Both the position numbers and the translations under genes were made by a program. A stretch of DNA of 64,000 nucleotides from Nitratireductor arenosus (lineage in GTDB: Bacteria > Pseudomonadota > Alphaproteobacteria > Rhizobiales > Rhizobiaceae): contig NZ_WPHG01000002.1 in assembly GCF_009742725.1 (NCBI RefSeq), forward strand, positions 62,001-126,000, read 5' to 3'. The notes beneath the pieces were generated by a model. The model did not search any database. It was not told where the DNA came from and saw only the letters and a program-made list of their open reading frames with translations. Below, piece after piece: positions 42,506-51,323 of the stretch (position 1 is its first letter; each line of letters starts with the position of its first letter).

Positions 42506-43570
42506 GTGAGCGTTTTTCCCTTCGAGCATCCTTTCCTGTCCGGCCTGGCCGGCGACCGGGAGATCGCCGCGCTGTTTTCGGTCGAGGCCGAGATGGCGGC
42601 GATGCTGGCCTTCGAGGCGGGACTGGCGGCGGCGGAAGGCGCGGAGGGGGTCATACCGGTCGGCGCGGCTGCCGAAATCGAGAATCGTATCAAGGCGTTC
42701 CAGCCCGACCTTGAGGCTTTGAATCAGGCGACGGCGCGCGACGGCGTCGTCGTGCCGGATCTGGTGCGCCAGCTTCGCGCCGCGGTCGGCGAGCCGCATG
42801 CGCGCCATGTTCATTTCGGCGCGACCAGCCAGGACGTGATCGACACCGGCCTGGCGCTGCGGCTCGTGTCGGCATTCGATATTTTCGGCGCCCGGCTCGA
42901 CGCGTTGGCCGTCGCGCTGGCCGCGCTGACCGACCGCGACGGGGCGATCGAGGTGATGGCGCACACCCGCATGCAGGCGGCGATCCCGGTACCGGCTTCG
43001 CGCAAGATCGAAAGCTGGCGGGCGCCGCTTCTCAGGCATCGCGCGGCGATGGCCGGAGCGAGAGAGGGCATGTGCGTTTTGCATTTCGGCGGCGCGGCCG
43101 GCACGCTCGATAAGCTCGGCGGCAAGGGCGGGGCGGTCTCACGGCGGCTGGCAATCGGCCTCGGCCTGACGGCGCTCGCCTCGGCGCGCCACAGCGAGCG
43201 CGACGGTTTCGCGGCTTTCGCCTCCTGGCTGTCGCTGGTTACCGGCACGCTCGGCAAGATGGGCCAGGACATCGCGCTCGCCGCGCAGAGCGAAATCGGC
43301 GAGATCCGGCTTGCCAGCGGCGGCGGGTCGTCGGCGATGCCGCACAAGGTCAATCCGGTTGGCGCCGAACTGCTCGTCGCCTTGGCGCGCTTCAACGCCA
43401 CGCTCTTGGCCGGCATGCACCAGGCGCTGGTGCACGAAAACGAGCGTTCGGGCGCGGCCTGGACGCTGGAATGGCTTTTGTTGCCGCAGATGGCGGTCGC
43501 CTGCGGTGCGGCGCTGCGCACGGCGCTTTCGCTGGTCGACACGATTTCCTTCGAGGGGCGGTCGGGGTGA
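42506..43570 (+). CDS. pcaB: 3-Carboxy-cis,cis-muconate cycloisomerase
   Basis: A 354-residue enzyme of the fumarase/aspartase superfamily that closes 3-carboxymuconate to 4-carboxymuconolactone, the PcaC substrate. The superfamily signature is SSAMPHKVNPVGAE (about 278-291), and HFGATSQDVIDTGLAL (about 105-120) is the second conserved block. The start is GTG 42506; a nearby ATG (42498) is in another frame and stops at once. At 354 residues it is shorter than the roughly 450-residue Pseudomonas form, as usual in rhizobia. Confidence 0.95.
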   Translation: MSVFPFEHPFLSGLAGDREIAALFSVEAEMAAMLAFEAGLAAAEGAEGVIPVGAAAEIENRIKAFQPDLEALNQATARDGVVVPDLVRQLRAAVGEPHARHVHFGATSQDVIDTGLALRLVSAFDIFGARLDALAVALAALTDRDGAIEVMAHTRMQAAIPVPASRKIESWRAPLLRHRAAMAGAREGMCVLHFGGAAGTLDKLGGKGGAVSRRLAIGLGLTALASARHSERDGFAAFASWLSLVTGTLGKMGQDIALAAQSEIGEIRLASGGGSSAMPHKVNPVGAELLVALARFNATLLAGMHQALVHENERSGAAWTLEWLLLPQMAVACGAALRTALSLVDTISFEGRSG

Positions 43571-44739
43571 GCGCGCGTGCGCTGATCGTCTATTGCGGGC
43601 TGTTGATGTCCGTCTCCGCCTTCGCCGTCGACATCACGCTGCCGTCCTTCGGCGCCATGGTCGAGGCGCTCGACACGCGCTACGCGCTGGTCCAGTGGAC
43701 CATCACTTTCTACATGTTCGCCGCCGCCTTCGGGCAATTGCTGTGGGGCTCGGCGTCGGACCGCTACGGGCGCCGGCCGGTTCTGGCGGCGGGCCTGACG
43801 CTGTTCGTCGTCGGCTGCGCGGTCGCGGCGCTGGCGCCGTCGATCACGGTGCTGCTCGGCGCACGCGCGGTGCAAGGCTTTGGCGCGGCGGCGGCGATCG
43901 TGTCGTCGCGGGCCATCATCCGCGATCTCTATTCGGGCGCCGATCTGGCGCGCAATCTGGCGTTTGCCACCGCCATCTTCGCCGTCGGGCCGATCGTCGC
44001 GCCGCTCGCCGGCGCGGGCATTGCCGCGCTGTTCGGCTGGCGGGCGATCTTTGCCGTGCTGGCGCTGTTCGGCGTGTTGCTGCTGGCCGCATTGACGCGG
44101 TTTTCCGAGACCATTCCCGGGCTCGCCCCCGACGCGCTCAGCCCGGCGACCTATCTGCGCCGCACGAGGCGGCTCGTCGGCCATCCGCAGTCGCGCCATT
44201 TCCTCATCCTGTCGGCGGTGGTGATGGCGACCATGCTGCTGATCCTGGCATCCGCGCCACGGGTCTATGAGAGCGAATTCGGCATTACCGGCGGACTTTT
44301 CGCGCTCTATTTCGCCCTGCATGGCGCCGGCATCGTCATCGGTCAGATGGTCAATCGCCGGCTGATCGCCGTGGCCGGCATCGTGCCGGCGATGCTGGTC
44401 GGCAACGCGGTGCTGATCCTGTCGGCGACGCTGATCCTGGCGACGGCTTTGGCAGGCCTGCTGACGCCCTGGCTGCTGGCCGCGTTTTTCGTGTTGTTCG
44501 CAACCAGCTATCTGGTGGTCTATTCCAACGCGGCGGCGATGGTGCTCGACCCGCATGGCGACATCGCCGGCTTCTCGGCTTCGCTCTACGGCTTTGTCAG
44601 CCAGATGGGTGGGGCGCTCGCCGTTACCGCGCTGGTGGTGATGACCGGCGACGGCGCTGTCGCCTTCGCCGCTGCGCTGTTAGCAATCTGCCTGACCACC
44701 ATGGCGATGATCGCATGGTGGCATCGGGGCCGGCGCTAG
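43567..44739 (+). CDS. MFS transporter, Bcr/CflA-like
   Basis: A 390-residue major-facilitator transporter with about 12 hydrophobic segments. The loop 2-3 motif GSASDRYGRRPVL (about 61-73) and the Bcr/CflA-type block ARAVQGFGAAAAIVSSRAIIRD (about 99-120) are visible. Bcr/CflA members are usually drug exporters, but the start (GTG 43567) overlaps the pcaB stop by four bases, which ties it to the operon. A role in moving an aromatic acid or relieving its toxicity is an inference. Confidence 0.9.
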   Translation: MSARALIVYCGLLMSVSAFAVDITLPSFGAMVEALDTRYALVQWTITFYMFAAAFGQLLWGSASDRYGRRPVLAAGLTLFVVGCAVAALAPSITVLLGARAVQGFGAAAAIVSSRAIIRDLYSGADLARNLAFATAIFAVGPIVAPLAGAGIAALFGWRAIFAVLALFGVLLLAALTRFSETIPGLAPDALSPATYLRRTRRLVGHPQSRHFLILSAVVMATMLLILASAPRVYESEFGITGGLFALYFALHGAGIVIGQMVNRRLIAVAGIVPAMLVGNAVLILSATLILATALAGLLTPWLLAAFFVLFATSYLVVYSNAAAMVLDPHGDIAGFSASLYGFVSQMGGALAVTALVVMTGDGAVAFAAALLAICLTTMAMIAWWHRGRR

Positions 44740-44747
44740 CGCCGGCC
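44728..44747. repeat. Perfect 20-base palindrome at the end of the pca operon
   Basis: GGCCGGCGCTAGCGCCGGCC covers the stop codon of the MFS gene and lies 18 bases before the end of the convergent paaZ. It could form a very stable hairpin in both transcripts and work as a bidirectional stop, but there is no T-tract. Confidence 0.5.
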
Positions 44748-44765
44748 TATCCCACGCCCCGGCGG

Positions 44766-46790
44766 CTACATCTGGTTCATGGTCAAAAGCTCGTAGCCGG
44801 CGACCTGTTCGCCGTCCTGATTGACAACCGTGACATCCCAGCGCACCTCGCCATACTCGGCGTTGCGGCGCGTCTTGGCCTTGGCGGTGAGCTGTACTTT
44901 GAGAGTGTCGCCGGGCGAGACCGGCTTCATGAAGCGCAGATTGTCGAGCCCGTAATTGGCGAGCACCGGTCCCGGTGCCGGGTCGACGAACAGGCCGGCG
45001 GCAAACGACAGGATCAGGTAGCCGTGAGCGACGCGGCCCGGGAAGAAGGGATTGGCCTTCGCCGCCTCCTCGTCCATGTGGGCGTAAAAAGTGTCGCCGG
45101 TGAACTCGGCGAAATGTTCGATGTCCTCGAGCGTCACCTGGCGTTCGGCGGTCTCCAGCGTATGGCCGATCTCCAGTTCCGGAAAGCGCAGGCGGAAGGG
45201 GTGTTTTTGCCCGGCAATCGTGGTCGCGCCCTTCACATAAATGCGGGTGATGCCCGCTAGCAGATCGGGGCTCGCCTGGACGGCCGTGCGCTGCATGTAG
45301 TGCATGACGCCGCGAATGCCGCCCATCTCCTCGCCGCCGCCGGCCCGGCCGGGTCCGCCATGGACGAGATGCGGCAGCGGCGAGCCGTGCCCGGTCGCCT
45401 CGCGGCCGGTGTCGCGATTGGCGAAATAAAGCCGGCCGTGAAAGGCGCCGGAGGCGAGCACCACCCGGCGCGCGACCTCGGGGTCATGGGTGAAGACGGA
45501 GGCGACCAGCGAGCCGGCGCCGCGATTGGCGAGCGCGGTGGCGTGGTCGAGGTCGCGATAGGCCATCACCGTGGAGACCGGGCCGAACGCCTCGACCGAA
45601 TGGATCTTGTCGGCCCCGTCCGGGTCGTCGCAGGCAAACAGCATCGGCGAGACGAAGGCGCCGTTTTCGGCGTCCACGCCCTCGGCGAAGCCGTTTTCCG
45701 CCCCATAGACCTGGCGCGCCTCTGAGCCGATCAGCGCCGCCTTTTCCAGCACGTCGCGGCGCTGGGCGAGGCTGGCGAGCGCACCCATGCGCGTCGCCTC
45801 GACCCTGGGGTCGCCAATCACCGTCTTGGCGAGCCGTTCCGAGATCGCCTCGATCACCGCCTCGCGGTGGTCGGCCGGCACCAGGATACGGCGGATGGCG
45901 GTGCATTTCTGCCCGGCCTTGGCCGTCATCTCGCGATGCACCTCCTTGACGAAAATGTCGAATTCGGGCGTGCCGGGCGCGGCGTCGGGGCCCAGAATGG
46001 TGGCGTTGAGCGAATCCTGCTCGGCGATGAAACGGGTGGCGTTTTCCAGGATCGTGGGGTTTGCGCGCAGCAGGTTGGCGGTGGCGGCCGAGCCGGTGAA
46101 GGAGACCACGTCCTGCGAACCCAGCCGGTCGAGAAGGTCGCCGGTGGAGCCGGCGACGAACTGCACCGCGCCGTCGGGCAAAAGCCCGGATTCCACGATC
46201 ATGCGGAAGGCGGCCTCGGCAAGCCAGGCCGTGGCCGAGGCCGGCTTGACGATCGCCGGCACGCCGGCGAGCAGGGTCGGGGCGAGCTTTTCCAGCATGC
46301 CCCAGACCGGGAAGTTGAAGGCGTTGATATGCACGGCCACGCCCTGCAGCGAGGTCGCGACATGCTGGCCGACAAAGGCGCCGGTCTTGCCGAGCTGCTC
46401 CAGATTGCCGTCGAGATAGATCACGTCGTCGGGCAATTCGCGCCGGCCCTTGGAGGCAAACACGAACACCGTGCCGATGCCGCCGTCGATGTCGATCATG
46501 GAATCGGGCTTGGTGGCGCCGGTCTCGTAGGACAGCTCGTAGAGCGCGTCGCGGCGCTCATTGAGATATTGCGCCAATGCTTTCAGCTTTGCCGCGCGCT
46601 CGTGAAAGGTGAGGGCGCGCAGGGCAGGACCGCCGACCGTGCGGGCGTGCTCGATCATGGCGGCGAAGTCGAGCCGCGCTCCGAGTTCGGCGATCACGCG
46701 GCCGTCGATCGCGCTTTTGAGACTGGTGATGGTGCCGGCGGGGGCGACCCATTTGCCGGCGGCGAAGCTGTTGAGGGAAAGAACGGTCAT
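44766..46790 (-). CDS. paaZ: Bifunctional oxepin-CoA hydrolase / semialdehyde dehydrogenase
   Basis: A 674-residue two-domain enzyme of phenylacetate breakdown: it opens the oxepin-CoA ring and oxidises the resulting aldehyde. The N-terminal aldehyde dehydrogenase (1-520) has the active-site Glu257 (FIAEQDS) and Cys296 (GQKCTAIRR). The C-terminal MaoC-type hydratase (about 530-674) has [15 protein letters not shown] and [15 protein letters not shown] precedes the ATG at 46790. It lies 68 bases after the P450 gene on the same strand, so the two may be one transcript. Confidence 0.96.
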   Translation of the reverse strand: MTVLSLNSFAAGKWVAPAGTITSLKSAIDGRVIAELGARLDFAAMIEHARTVGGPALRALTFHERAAKLKALAQYLNERRDALYELSYETGATKPDSMIDIDGGIGTVFVFASKGRRELPDDVIYLDGNLEQLGKTGAFVGQHVATSLQGVAVHINAFNFPVWGMLEKLAPTLLAGVPAIVKPASATAWLAEAAFRMIVESGLLPDGAVQFVAGSTGDLLDRLGSQDVVSFTGSAATANLLRANPTILENATRFIAEQDSLNATILGPDAAPGTPEFDIFVKEVHREMTAKAGQKCTAIRRILVPADHREAVIEAISERLAKTVIGDPRVEATRMGALASLAQRRDVLEKAALIGSEARQVYGAENGFAEGVDAENGAFVSPMLFACDDPDGADKIHSVEAFGPVSTVMAYRDLDHATALANRGAGSLVASVFTHDPEVARRVVLASGAFHGRLYFANRDTGREATGHGSPLPHLVHGGPGRAGGGEEMGGIRGVMHYMQRTAVQASPDLLAGITRIYVKGATTIAGQKHPFRLRFPELEIGHTLETAERQVTLEDIEHFAEFTGDTFYAHMDEEAAKANPFFPGRVAHGYLILSFAAGLFVDPAPGPVLANYGLDNLRFMKPVSPGDTLKVQLTAKAKTRRNAEYGEVRWDVTVVNQDGEQVAGYELLTMNQM

Positions 46791-46858
46791 GGACGATACT
46801 CCTGGGCGGACGGTTTTGCTCGATCGGTGTGGCGTGGCCGGCAATCTTTGCCGCCTGC

Positions 46859-48073
46859 CTAACCGACGCTGGCCGGCAGGGCGGAAAAGCCGCGAAAGCG
46901 CACGCGGCCGGTGCGTTTCGGCGCGCCGGCAAGCCGGTAGTCTGGGAAACGTTTCAGAAAGCGCGAGACGGCGATGCGGCCTTCCATCCGGGCGAGCGAA
47001 AAGCCGGCGCACAGATGCGGGCCCTGCGCGAAGGCGAGATGGCGGTTGGGCTTGCGGGCGAGGTCGAGCCGGTCGGGGTCCTCGAACTGGCGCGGGTCGC
47101 GATTGGCCGCGCCGATCGCCAGGTGGATGCGCGTGCCGGGCGCGATCGTCTCGCCATGGAGTTCGCACTCGGCCAGCGTCATGCGGTTGCCGAGCTGGTT
47201 CGGGCTCTGGAAACGCAGGAACTCGTCGACGGCGGTGTCGATCAGGTCGGGATTGTCGATCAGCCTTTGGCGCTCGTCCGGCCATTGGGCGAGTTCGTGG
47301 AGCGCGTTGCCGATCAGATTGGTCGTGGTCTCGTGGCCGGCATTCAGGATGAAGATGCAGTTTTGCAGCAGCTCGGTGTCGGACAGCAACTCGCCGTCAT
47401 TGCCGTTGATCAGCCGGGTCAACACGTCGGTCGCCGGATCGCCGGGGCTCGCCCTGCGTTTGGCGGCAAGCTCGGCCAGATAGGTCTTGAAGGCGGTGAC
47501 AGCTTGGTTGCCGCGCGCCTTGTCGGTCTCGCTCAATACCGGTTCGAGCGCGCCGAGGATCGCCAGCGACCAGTCGCGCAGCGGCCCGCGCTCTTCATGC
47601 GGCATGACGAAGAGATTGCCGATCACCTCGATCGGGATGGCGGCGGCGAAATCCTCGATCAGGTCGACCTCGCCCTGGTCGGCGATGCGCTCGATAAGCC
47701 CGTCGACCAGCGCGACCAGGCCGGGCTCCATCGCCGCGATCGCCCTCGGTGTCAGCGCCCCCATCATGATCTTGCGCACGCGGGTGTGCAGCGGCGGGTC
47801 GTTGAAGACCAGGCTGGTGGTGTGATGCTCGTAAAGCGGCGTATCGCCGAATTTCGGCAGGAACTCGACCTTCTTGTCGGAGGAAAAGGTCTTGGTGTCG
47901 CGATAGACCCGGTCGAGATCGGCATAACGCGACAGCATCACCGACCCATCGGGGAAGTGCTTGAGCGGCACGTGCTCCAGCAGCGCGCGATAGACCGGGA
48001 AGGGATTTTCGGCAAAGCCCGGCGGCAGGGCGTTGATGTCGAACGCCTCCGCGAGCGCGCGTGTCGCCTCCAT
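46859..48073 (-). CDS. Cytochrome P450
   Basis: A 404-residue soluble bacterial P450. The heme cysteine is Cys355 in FAQGPHLCAG, the oxygen-binding I-helix motif is AGHETT (245-250), and the ExxR motif is E284-F-L-R287. It lacks a membrane anchor. No ferredoxin or ferredoxin reductase gene adjoins it, so its electron donor must come from elsewhere (PaaE-type reductase is a speculation). GGAGGAG precedes the ATG. It sits between paaZ and the divergent paaI; its substrate, perhaps an aromatic acid, is unknown. Confidence 0.93.
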   Translation of the reverse strand: MEATRALAEAFDINALPPGFAENPFPVYRALLEHVPLKHFPDGSVMLSRYADLDRVYRDTKTFSSDKKVEFLPKFGDTPLYEHHTTSLVFNDPPLHTRVRKIMMGALTPRAIAAMEPGLVALVDGLIERIADQGEVDLIEDFAAAIPIEVIGNLFVMPHEERGPLRDWSLAILGALEPVLSETDKARGNQAVTAFKTYLAELAAKRRASPGDPATDVLTRLINGNDGELLSDTELLQNCIFILNAGHETTTNLIGNALHELAQWPDERQRLIDNPDLIDTAVDEFLRFQSPNQLGNRMTLAECELHGETIAPGTRIHLAIGAANRDPRQFEDPDRLDLARKPNRHLAFAQGPHLCAGFSLARMEGRIAVSRFLKRFPDYRLAGAPKRTGRVRFRGFSALPASVG

Positions 48074-48124
48074 CGCGTCATCTCCTCCCGTCGTTTCCGG
48101 CTCGCGGCCGTTCGAGTATTATTG

Positions 48125-48138
48125 ACCGACTGGCCGGT
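48125..48138. promoter_or_regulatory. Candidate operator between P450 and paaI
   Basis: ACCGAC-TG-GCCGGT is a near-palindrome (5 of 6 pairs) in the 117-base divergent gap. A related ACCGG-G-CCGGT occurs upstream of paaX at 51207-51217. TetR-type PaaR sites are expected to be palindromes of this kind, but in GC-rich DNA chance copies are common. Confidence 0.3.
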
Positions 48139-48190
48139 TTATGCAAGTCTCGTGGCATAGCATGAGCCGAGGTCGCGGGGAGGGGATTTA

Positions 48191-48631
48191 ATGGCGTTGT
48201 CGGCGGAAGAGATCGCGCGCAGGTCGGCCGATGCGATGTGGGCGCGCGACGATGCGTCGAAATGGCTCGGCGCCAGCCTCGATGCGGTCGGGCCGGGAAC
48301 GGCGCGCCTGTCGATGACGGTCGAAAAACATCACACCAACGGTCACGACATCTGCCATGGCGGCTACATTTTCACGCTGGCGGATTCGGCCTTCGCCTTT
48401 GCCTGCAATTCCTACAACACGCTCGTGGTCGCGCAGCACAATGCGATCACCTTCATCGCGCCCGGCCGGCTCGGCGACCGGCTGGTGGCGGACGCGCGCG
48501 AGATCGCGCGGTTCGGCCGCTCGGGCATTTACGATGTGCGCGTGAGCAATCAGGCCGGCGCGCTGATCGCCGAGTTTCGCGGCAATTCGCGCGTCATCGA
48601 AGGCCGGCATTTCGACGAGGACAACGCCTGA
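48191..48631 (+). CDS. paaI: Phenylacetate-pathway hydroxyphenylacetyl-CoA thioesterase
   Basis: A 146-residue hotdog-fold thioesterase. The family motif HGGYIFTLADSAFAFA is at about 56-71, with NGHDICHGG providing the usual active-site Asn/His/Gly region. PaaI removes CoA from dead-end ring-hydroxylated phenylacetyl-CoA and so rescues CoA. GGGGAGGGG precedes the ATG. It is the first gene of paaI-paaK-paaR. Confidence 0.94.
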   Translation: MALSAEEIARRSADAMWARDDASKWLGASLDAVGPGTARLSMTVEKHHTNGHDICHGGYIFTLADSAFAFACNSYNTLVVAQHNAITFIAPGRLGDRLVADAREIARFGRSGIYDVRVSNQAGALIAEFRGNSRVIEGRHFDEDNA

Positions 48632-48666
48632 GGCGCGCGCCTTCCAGGCGGCCGTGGAGGAGCACC

Positions 48667-49977
48667 ATGAAGGACCTGACACCCAACAAGGCCGATCTCG
48701 ACCCGATCGAGATCGCCTCGCGCGACGAGATAGCGGCGCTGCAGCTAAAGCGGCTGAAATGGTCGCTCCGGCATGCCTACGACAATGTCGACTTCTACCG
48801 GAAGAGCTTTGATGCCGCCGGCGTGCATCCCGACGACCTGAAAACCCTGTCCGATCTGGCAAAATTCCCGTTCACGGTGAAGACCGACCTGCGCGACAAT
48901 TATCCGTTCGGCCTGTTTGCCGTGCCGCGCGACAAGGTGGCGCGCATTCACGCCTCGTCGGGCACAACCGGCAAGCCGACGGTGGTGGGCTACACGGCCA
49001 ACGATCTCGACGTGTGGGCGACCTGCGTGGCGCGCTCGATGCGCGCCTCGGGCACGCGGCCGGGCGATATCGTGCAGATCGCCTATGGCTACGGGCTGTT
49101 CACCGGCGGGCTCGGCGCGCATTACGGCGCCGAAAAGCTCGGCTGCACGGTGGTGCCGGTTTCGGGCGGCATGACGACGAGGCAGGTGACGCTGATCGAG
49201 GATTTCCGCGCCTCGACCATCATGGTCACGCCGTCCTACATGCTGTCGATCCTCGACGAATATCGCGCCCAGGGGCTCGACCCGCGCCAAAGCCCGCTTC
49301 AGGTCGGCATATTCGGCGCCGAGCCGTGGACCAACGCCATGCGCGCGGAGATCGAGGCCGCCTTCGACATGCATGCCGTCGATATTTACGGCCTGTCGGA
49401 AGTGATGGGGCCGGGGGTCGCCAATGAATGCGTGGAGACCAAGGACGGGCTGCATATCTGGGAGGACCATTTCTATCCCGAGATCATCGACCCGGTGACG
49501 GGCGAGCCGGTCGCCGACGGCGAGAAGGGCGAGCTCGTCTTCACTTCCTTGTCGAAGGAGGCGTTTCCGATCATCCGCTATCGCACGCGCGACCTGACCC
49601 GGCTCCTGGCCGGCACGGCGCGCTCGATGCGGCGGATGGAAAAGATCACCGGCCGCTCCGACGACATGATGATCCTGCGCGGCGTCAACGTGTTTCCGAC
49701 CCAGATCGAGGAACAGATTCTCAAGGTCGACGAACTCGCGCCGCATTTCCAGATCGAGCTGTCGCGCCACGGGCGCATGGACGAGATGACCGTCAATGTC
49801 GAGGCGTTGCCCGACCATGCCGACAATGCCGAACGCGCGGGTGCCGCCGCCGAACTCGCCCGACGCATCAAGCAGGTGATCGGCATCACCGTCAGGATCA
49901 ACGTCACCGAGCCCGGCGGCGTCGCTCGCAGCCAGGGCAAGGCGCAGCGCATCGTCGACAACCGGCCGAAGGCCTAA
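48667..49977 (+). CDS. paaK: Phenylacetate-CoA ligase
   Basis: A 436-residue adenylate-forming enzyme that activates phenylacetate to phenylacetyl-CoA with ATP, the entry step of the pathway. The P-loop-like motif SSGTTGKPT is at 97-105. DIYGLSEVMGPG (about 238-249) and the hinge GRSDDMMILRGVNVFPTQIEE (about 332-352) are typical for PaaK. Length matches the family. GGAGG precedes the ATG at 48667. Its stop shares one base with the paaR start (TAATG). Confidence 0.97.
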   Translation: MKDLTPNKADLDPIEIASRDEIAALQLKRLKWSLRHAYDNVDFYRKSFDAAGVHPDDLKTLSDLAKFPFTVKTDLRDNYPFGLFAVPRDKVARIHASSGTTGKPTVVGYTANDLDVWATCVARSMRASGTRPGDIVQIAYGYGLFTGGLGAHYGAEKLGCTVVPVSGGMTTRQVTLIEDFRASTIMVTPSYMLSILDEYRAQGLDPRQSPLQVGIFGAEPWTNAMRAEIEAAFDMHAVDIYGLSEVMGPGVANECVETKDGLHIWEDHFYPEIIDPVTGEPVADGEKGELVFTSLSKEAFPIIRYRTRDLTRLLAGTARSMRRMEKITGRSDDMMILRGVNVFPTQIEEQILKVDELAPHFQIELSRHGRMDEMTVNVEALPDHADNAERAGAAAELARRIKQVIGITVRINVTEPGGVARSQGKAQRIVDNRPKA

Positions 49978-50570
49978 TGGCCCGCACCCGCGCCAAGGAC
50001 TATGACGACAAGCGCCGGGCGCTGCTGCACCAGGCGGCGCTGACCTTCGCGCGCGACGGCTACGACCGGGCCTCGATGGCCTCGCTGGCGGCCGATTGCG
50101 GGGTGTCGAAGGCGCTGCTTTATCACTATTACGCCTCCAAGGAGGCGTTGCTGTTCGACATCATCAACGCCCATCTGGAGGCGCTGGTCGACGCGGTCGA
50201 AGCGGCAGACAGGTCCGATCTTGCCCCGCGGGCGCGGCTGGAGGGGCTGGTCGCGGCGCTGCTTGAGGCCTATCGCGACGCCGATGCCGAGCACAAGGTG
50301 CAGATCAACGCGCTGCAGCTCCTGCCGGACGACGAGCAGGGGCAGTTGAAGGCGCTGGAGCGCCAGCTTGTCGAACGCTTTGCCGAGGCGATCCGCGCGC
50401 TGCGGCCGGAACTCTTCACCGGCACGCCGCTTCTCAAGCCGGTGACGATGAGCCTGTTCGGCATGCTCAACTGGTTCTATATGTGGCACCGCGAGGGCGG
50501 GTCGATCAGCCGCGGCGACTACGCCAAACTCGCAACGGTGCTGCTGGTCAGCGGCGTCGAGGGCCTGTGA
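49977..50570 (+). CDS. paaR: TetR-family regulator of the phenylacetate genes
   Basis: A 197-residue TetR-type regulator. The N-terminal helix-turn-helix has LTFARDGYDRASMASLAADCGVSKALLYHYYASKEALLFD (about 21-60). Coupling to paaK (stop and start share one base) supports a PaaR role, repressing paa genes until phenylacetyl-CoA appears. A PaaX-type repressor is also present 750 bases away, so the division of labour between them is open. The symbol is a positional inference. Confidence 0.82.
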   Translation: MARTRAKDYDDKRRALLHQAALTFARDGYDRASMASLAADCGVSKALLYHYYASKEALLFDIINAHLEALVDAVEAADRSDLAPRARLEGLVAALLEAYRDADAEHKVQINALQLLPDDEQGQLKALERQLVERFAEAIRALRPELFTGTPLLKPVTMSLFGMLNWFYMWHREGGSISRGDYAKLATVLLVSGVEGL

Positions 50571-50612
50571 GGCGTCGCCGGCCGCCGTCGGGGCGGTGCG
50601 TTACGTCGCCGG

Positions 50613-50840
50613 TCAGTCGTCGGTCCAGTACTTGTTGGCGCGGGCGACGGTCTGGAAATTGGTCGCCACGACCTGCGAGGCCATGGTCAGGCTGTCGGCG
50701 TCGTTGGCGTAGTCCGGCCGCAGGCGGTCGCGCACCTCGTCGTCGGGCTGGGTTTTCTTCACCGCCATGCGGCTGAGCTTGATCGCGAGATCGAAGCCTT
50801 CCTCGGGGGTTGCGGTTTTCAGCGATGGCAGCCAGCTCAT
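50613..50840 (-). CDS. Small hypothetical protein
   Basis: A 75-residue soluble protein with no motif I recognise (MSWLPSLKTATPEEG... NKYWTDD). It is charged and helix-prone. A strong AAGGAGA site six bases before the ATG supports translation. It lies 21 bases after another tiny gene on the same strand, forming a likely two-gene leftward unit between paaR and paaX. Confidence 0.6.
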   Translation of the reverse strand: MSWLPSLKTATPEEGFDLAIKLSRMAVKKTQPDDEVRDRLRPDYANDADSLTMASQVVATNFQTVARANKYWTDD

Positions 50841-50861
50841 GCGGGATCTCCTTGGCCTTGA

Positions 50862-51032
50862 TCAGATGAAATATTCGATGGCGATCCACATGCCGATCGC
50901 CGTCCAGAAGCACATGTTCACGAAAGAACGCAAAATCCCGCCATCTTGCTCGATATCGATGCCGATCCAGCGCAGAACCAGGGTGCCGGGAAGCAGGATT
51001 ACCTGCGCGATTGCCTTGAAAAACGTCAGCAT
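50862..51032 (-). CDS. Tiny membrane protein
   Basis: A 56-residue protein with two hydrophobic stretches (about 4-24 VILLPGTLVLRWIG-type, and 37-54 VNMCFWTAIGMWIAI), so probably an inner-membrane hairpin. The start at 51032 (MLTFFKAIAQ) is chosen since the longer upstream frame is Arg/Pro-rich and not protein-like. No family known to me. It is upstream partner of the 75-residue gene. Confidence 0.55.
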   Translation of the reverse strand: MLTFFKAIAQVILLPGTLVLRWIGIDIEQDGGILRSFVNMCFWTAIGMWIAIEYFI

Positions 51033-51323
51033 CGTTGCCTCGTCAATGCGTGTTCGGGCGTCGAATCGCGGCCGGGCGCGGCCGGGCGCGGCCGCGGCAT
51101 GAACGGTCTGGCGAGGGCGCGTGGGGCGGAATTGGTCATCAAAAACATTCATTCTATTTGTATCTTTTAGTAGCAGCGACCATCGCTGTTTGCAACCTGT
51201 GAAATCACCGGGCCGGTCACGGGTTGCGATCGAGCCGGATCGCGCCCCGGCTCGCGGCCGGCCTTGCGAGCCCCGTGGCCAAGCTGCTTGCCAAATCCAA
51301 GGCGGGCATGGCATCTGCCTGCC

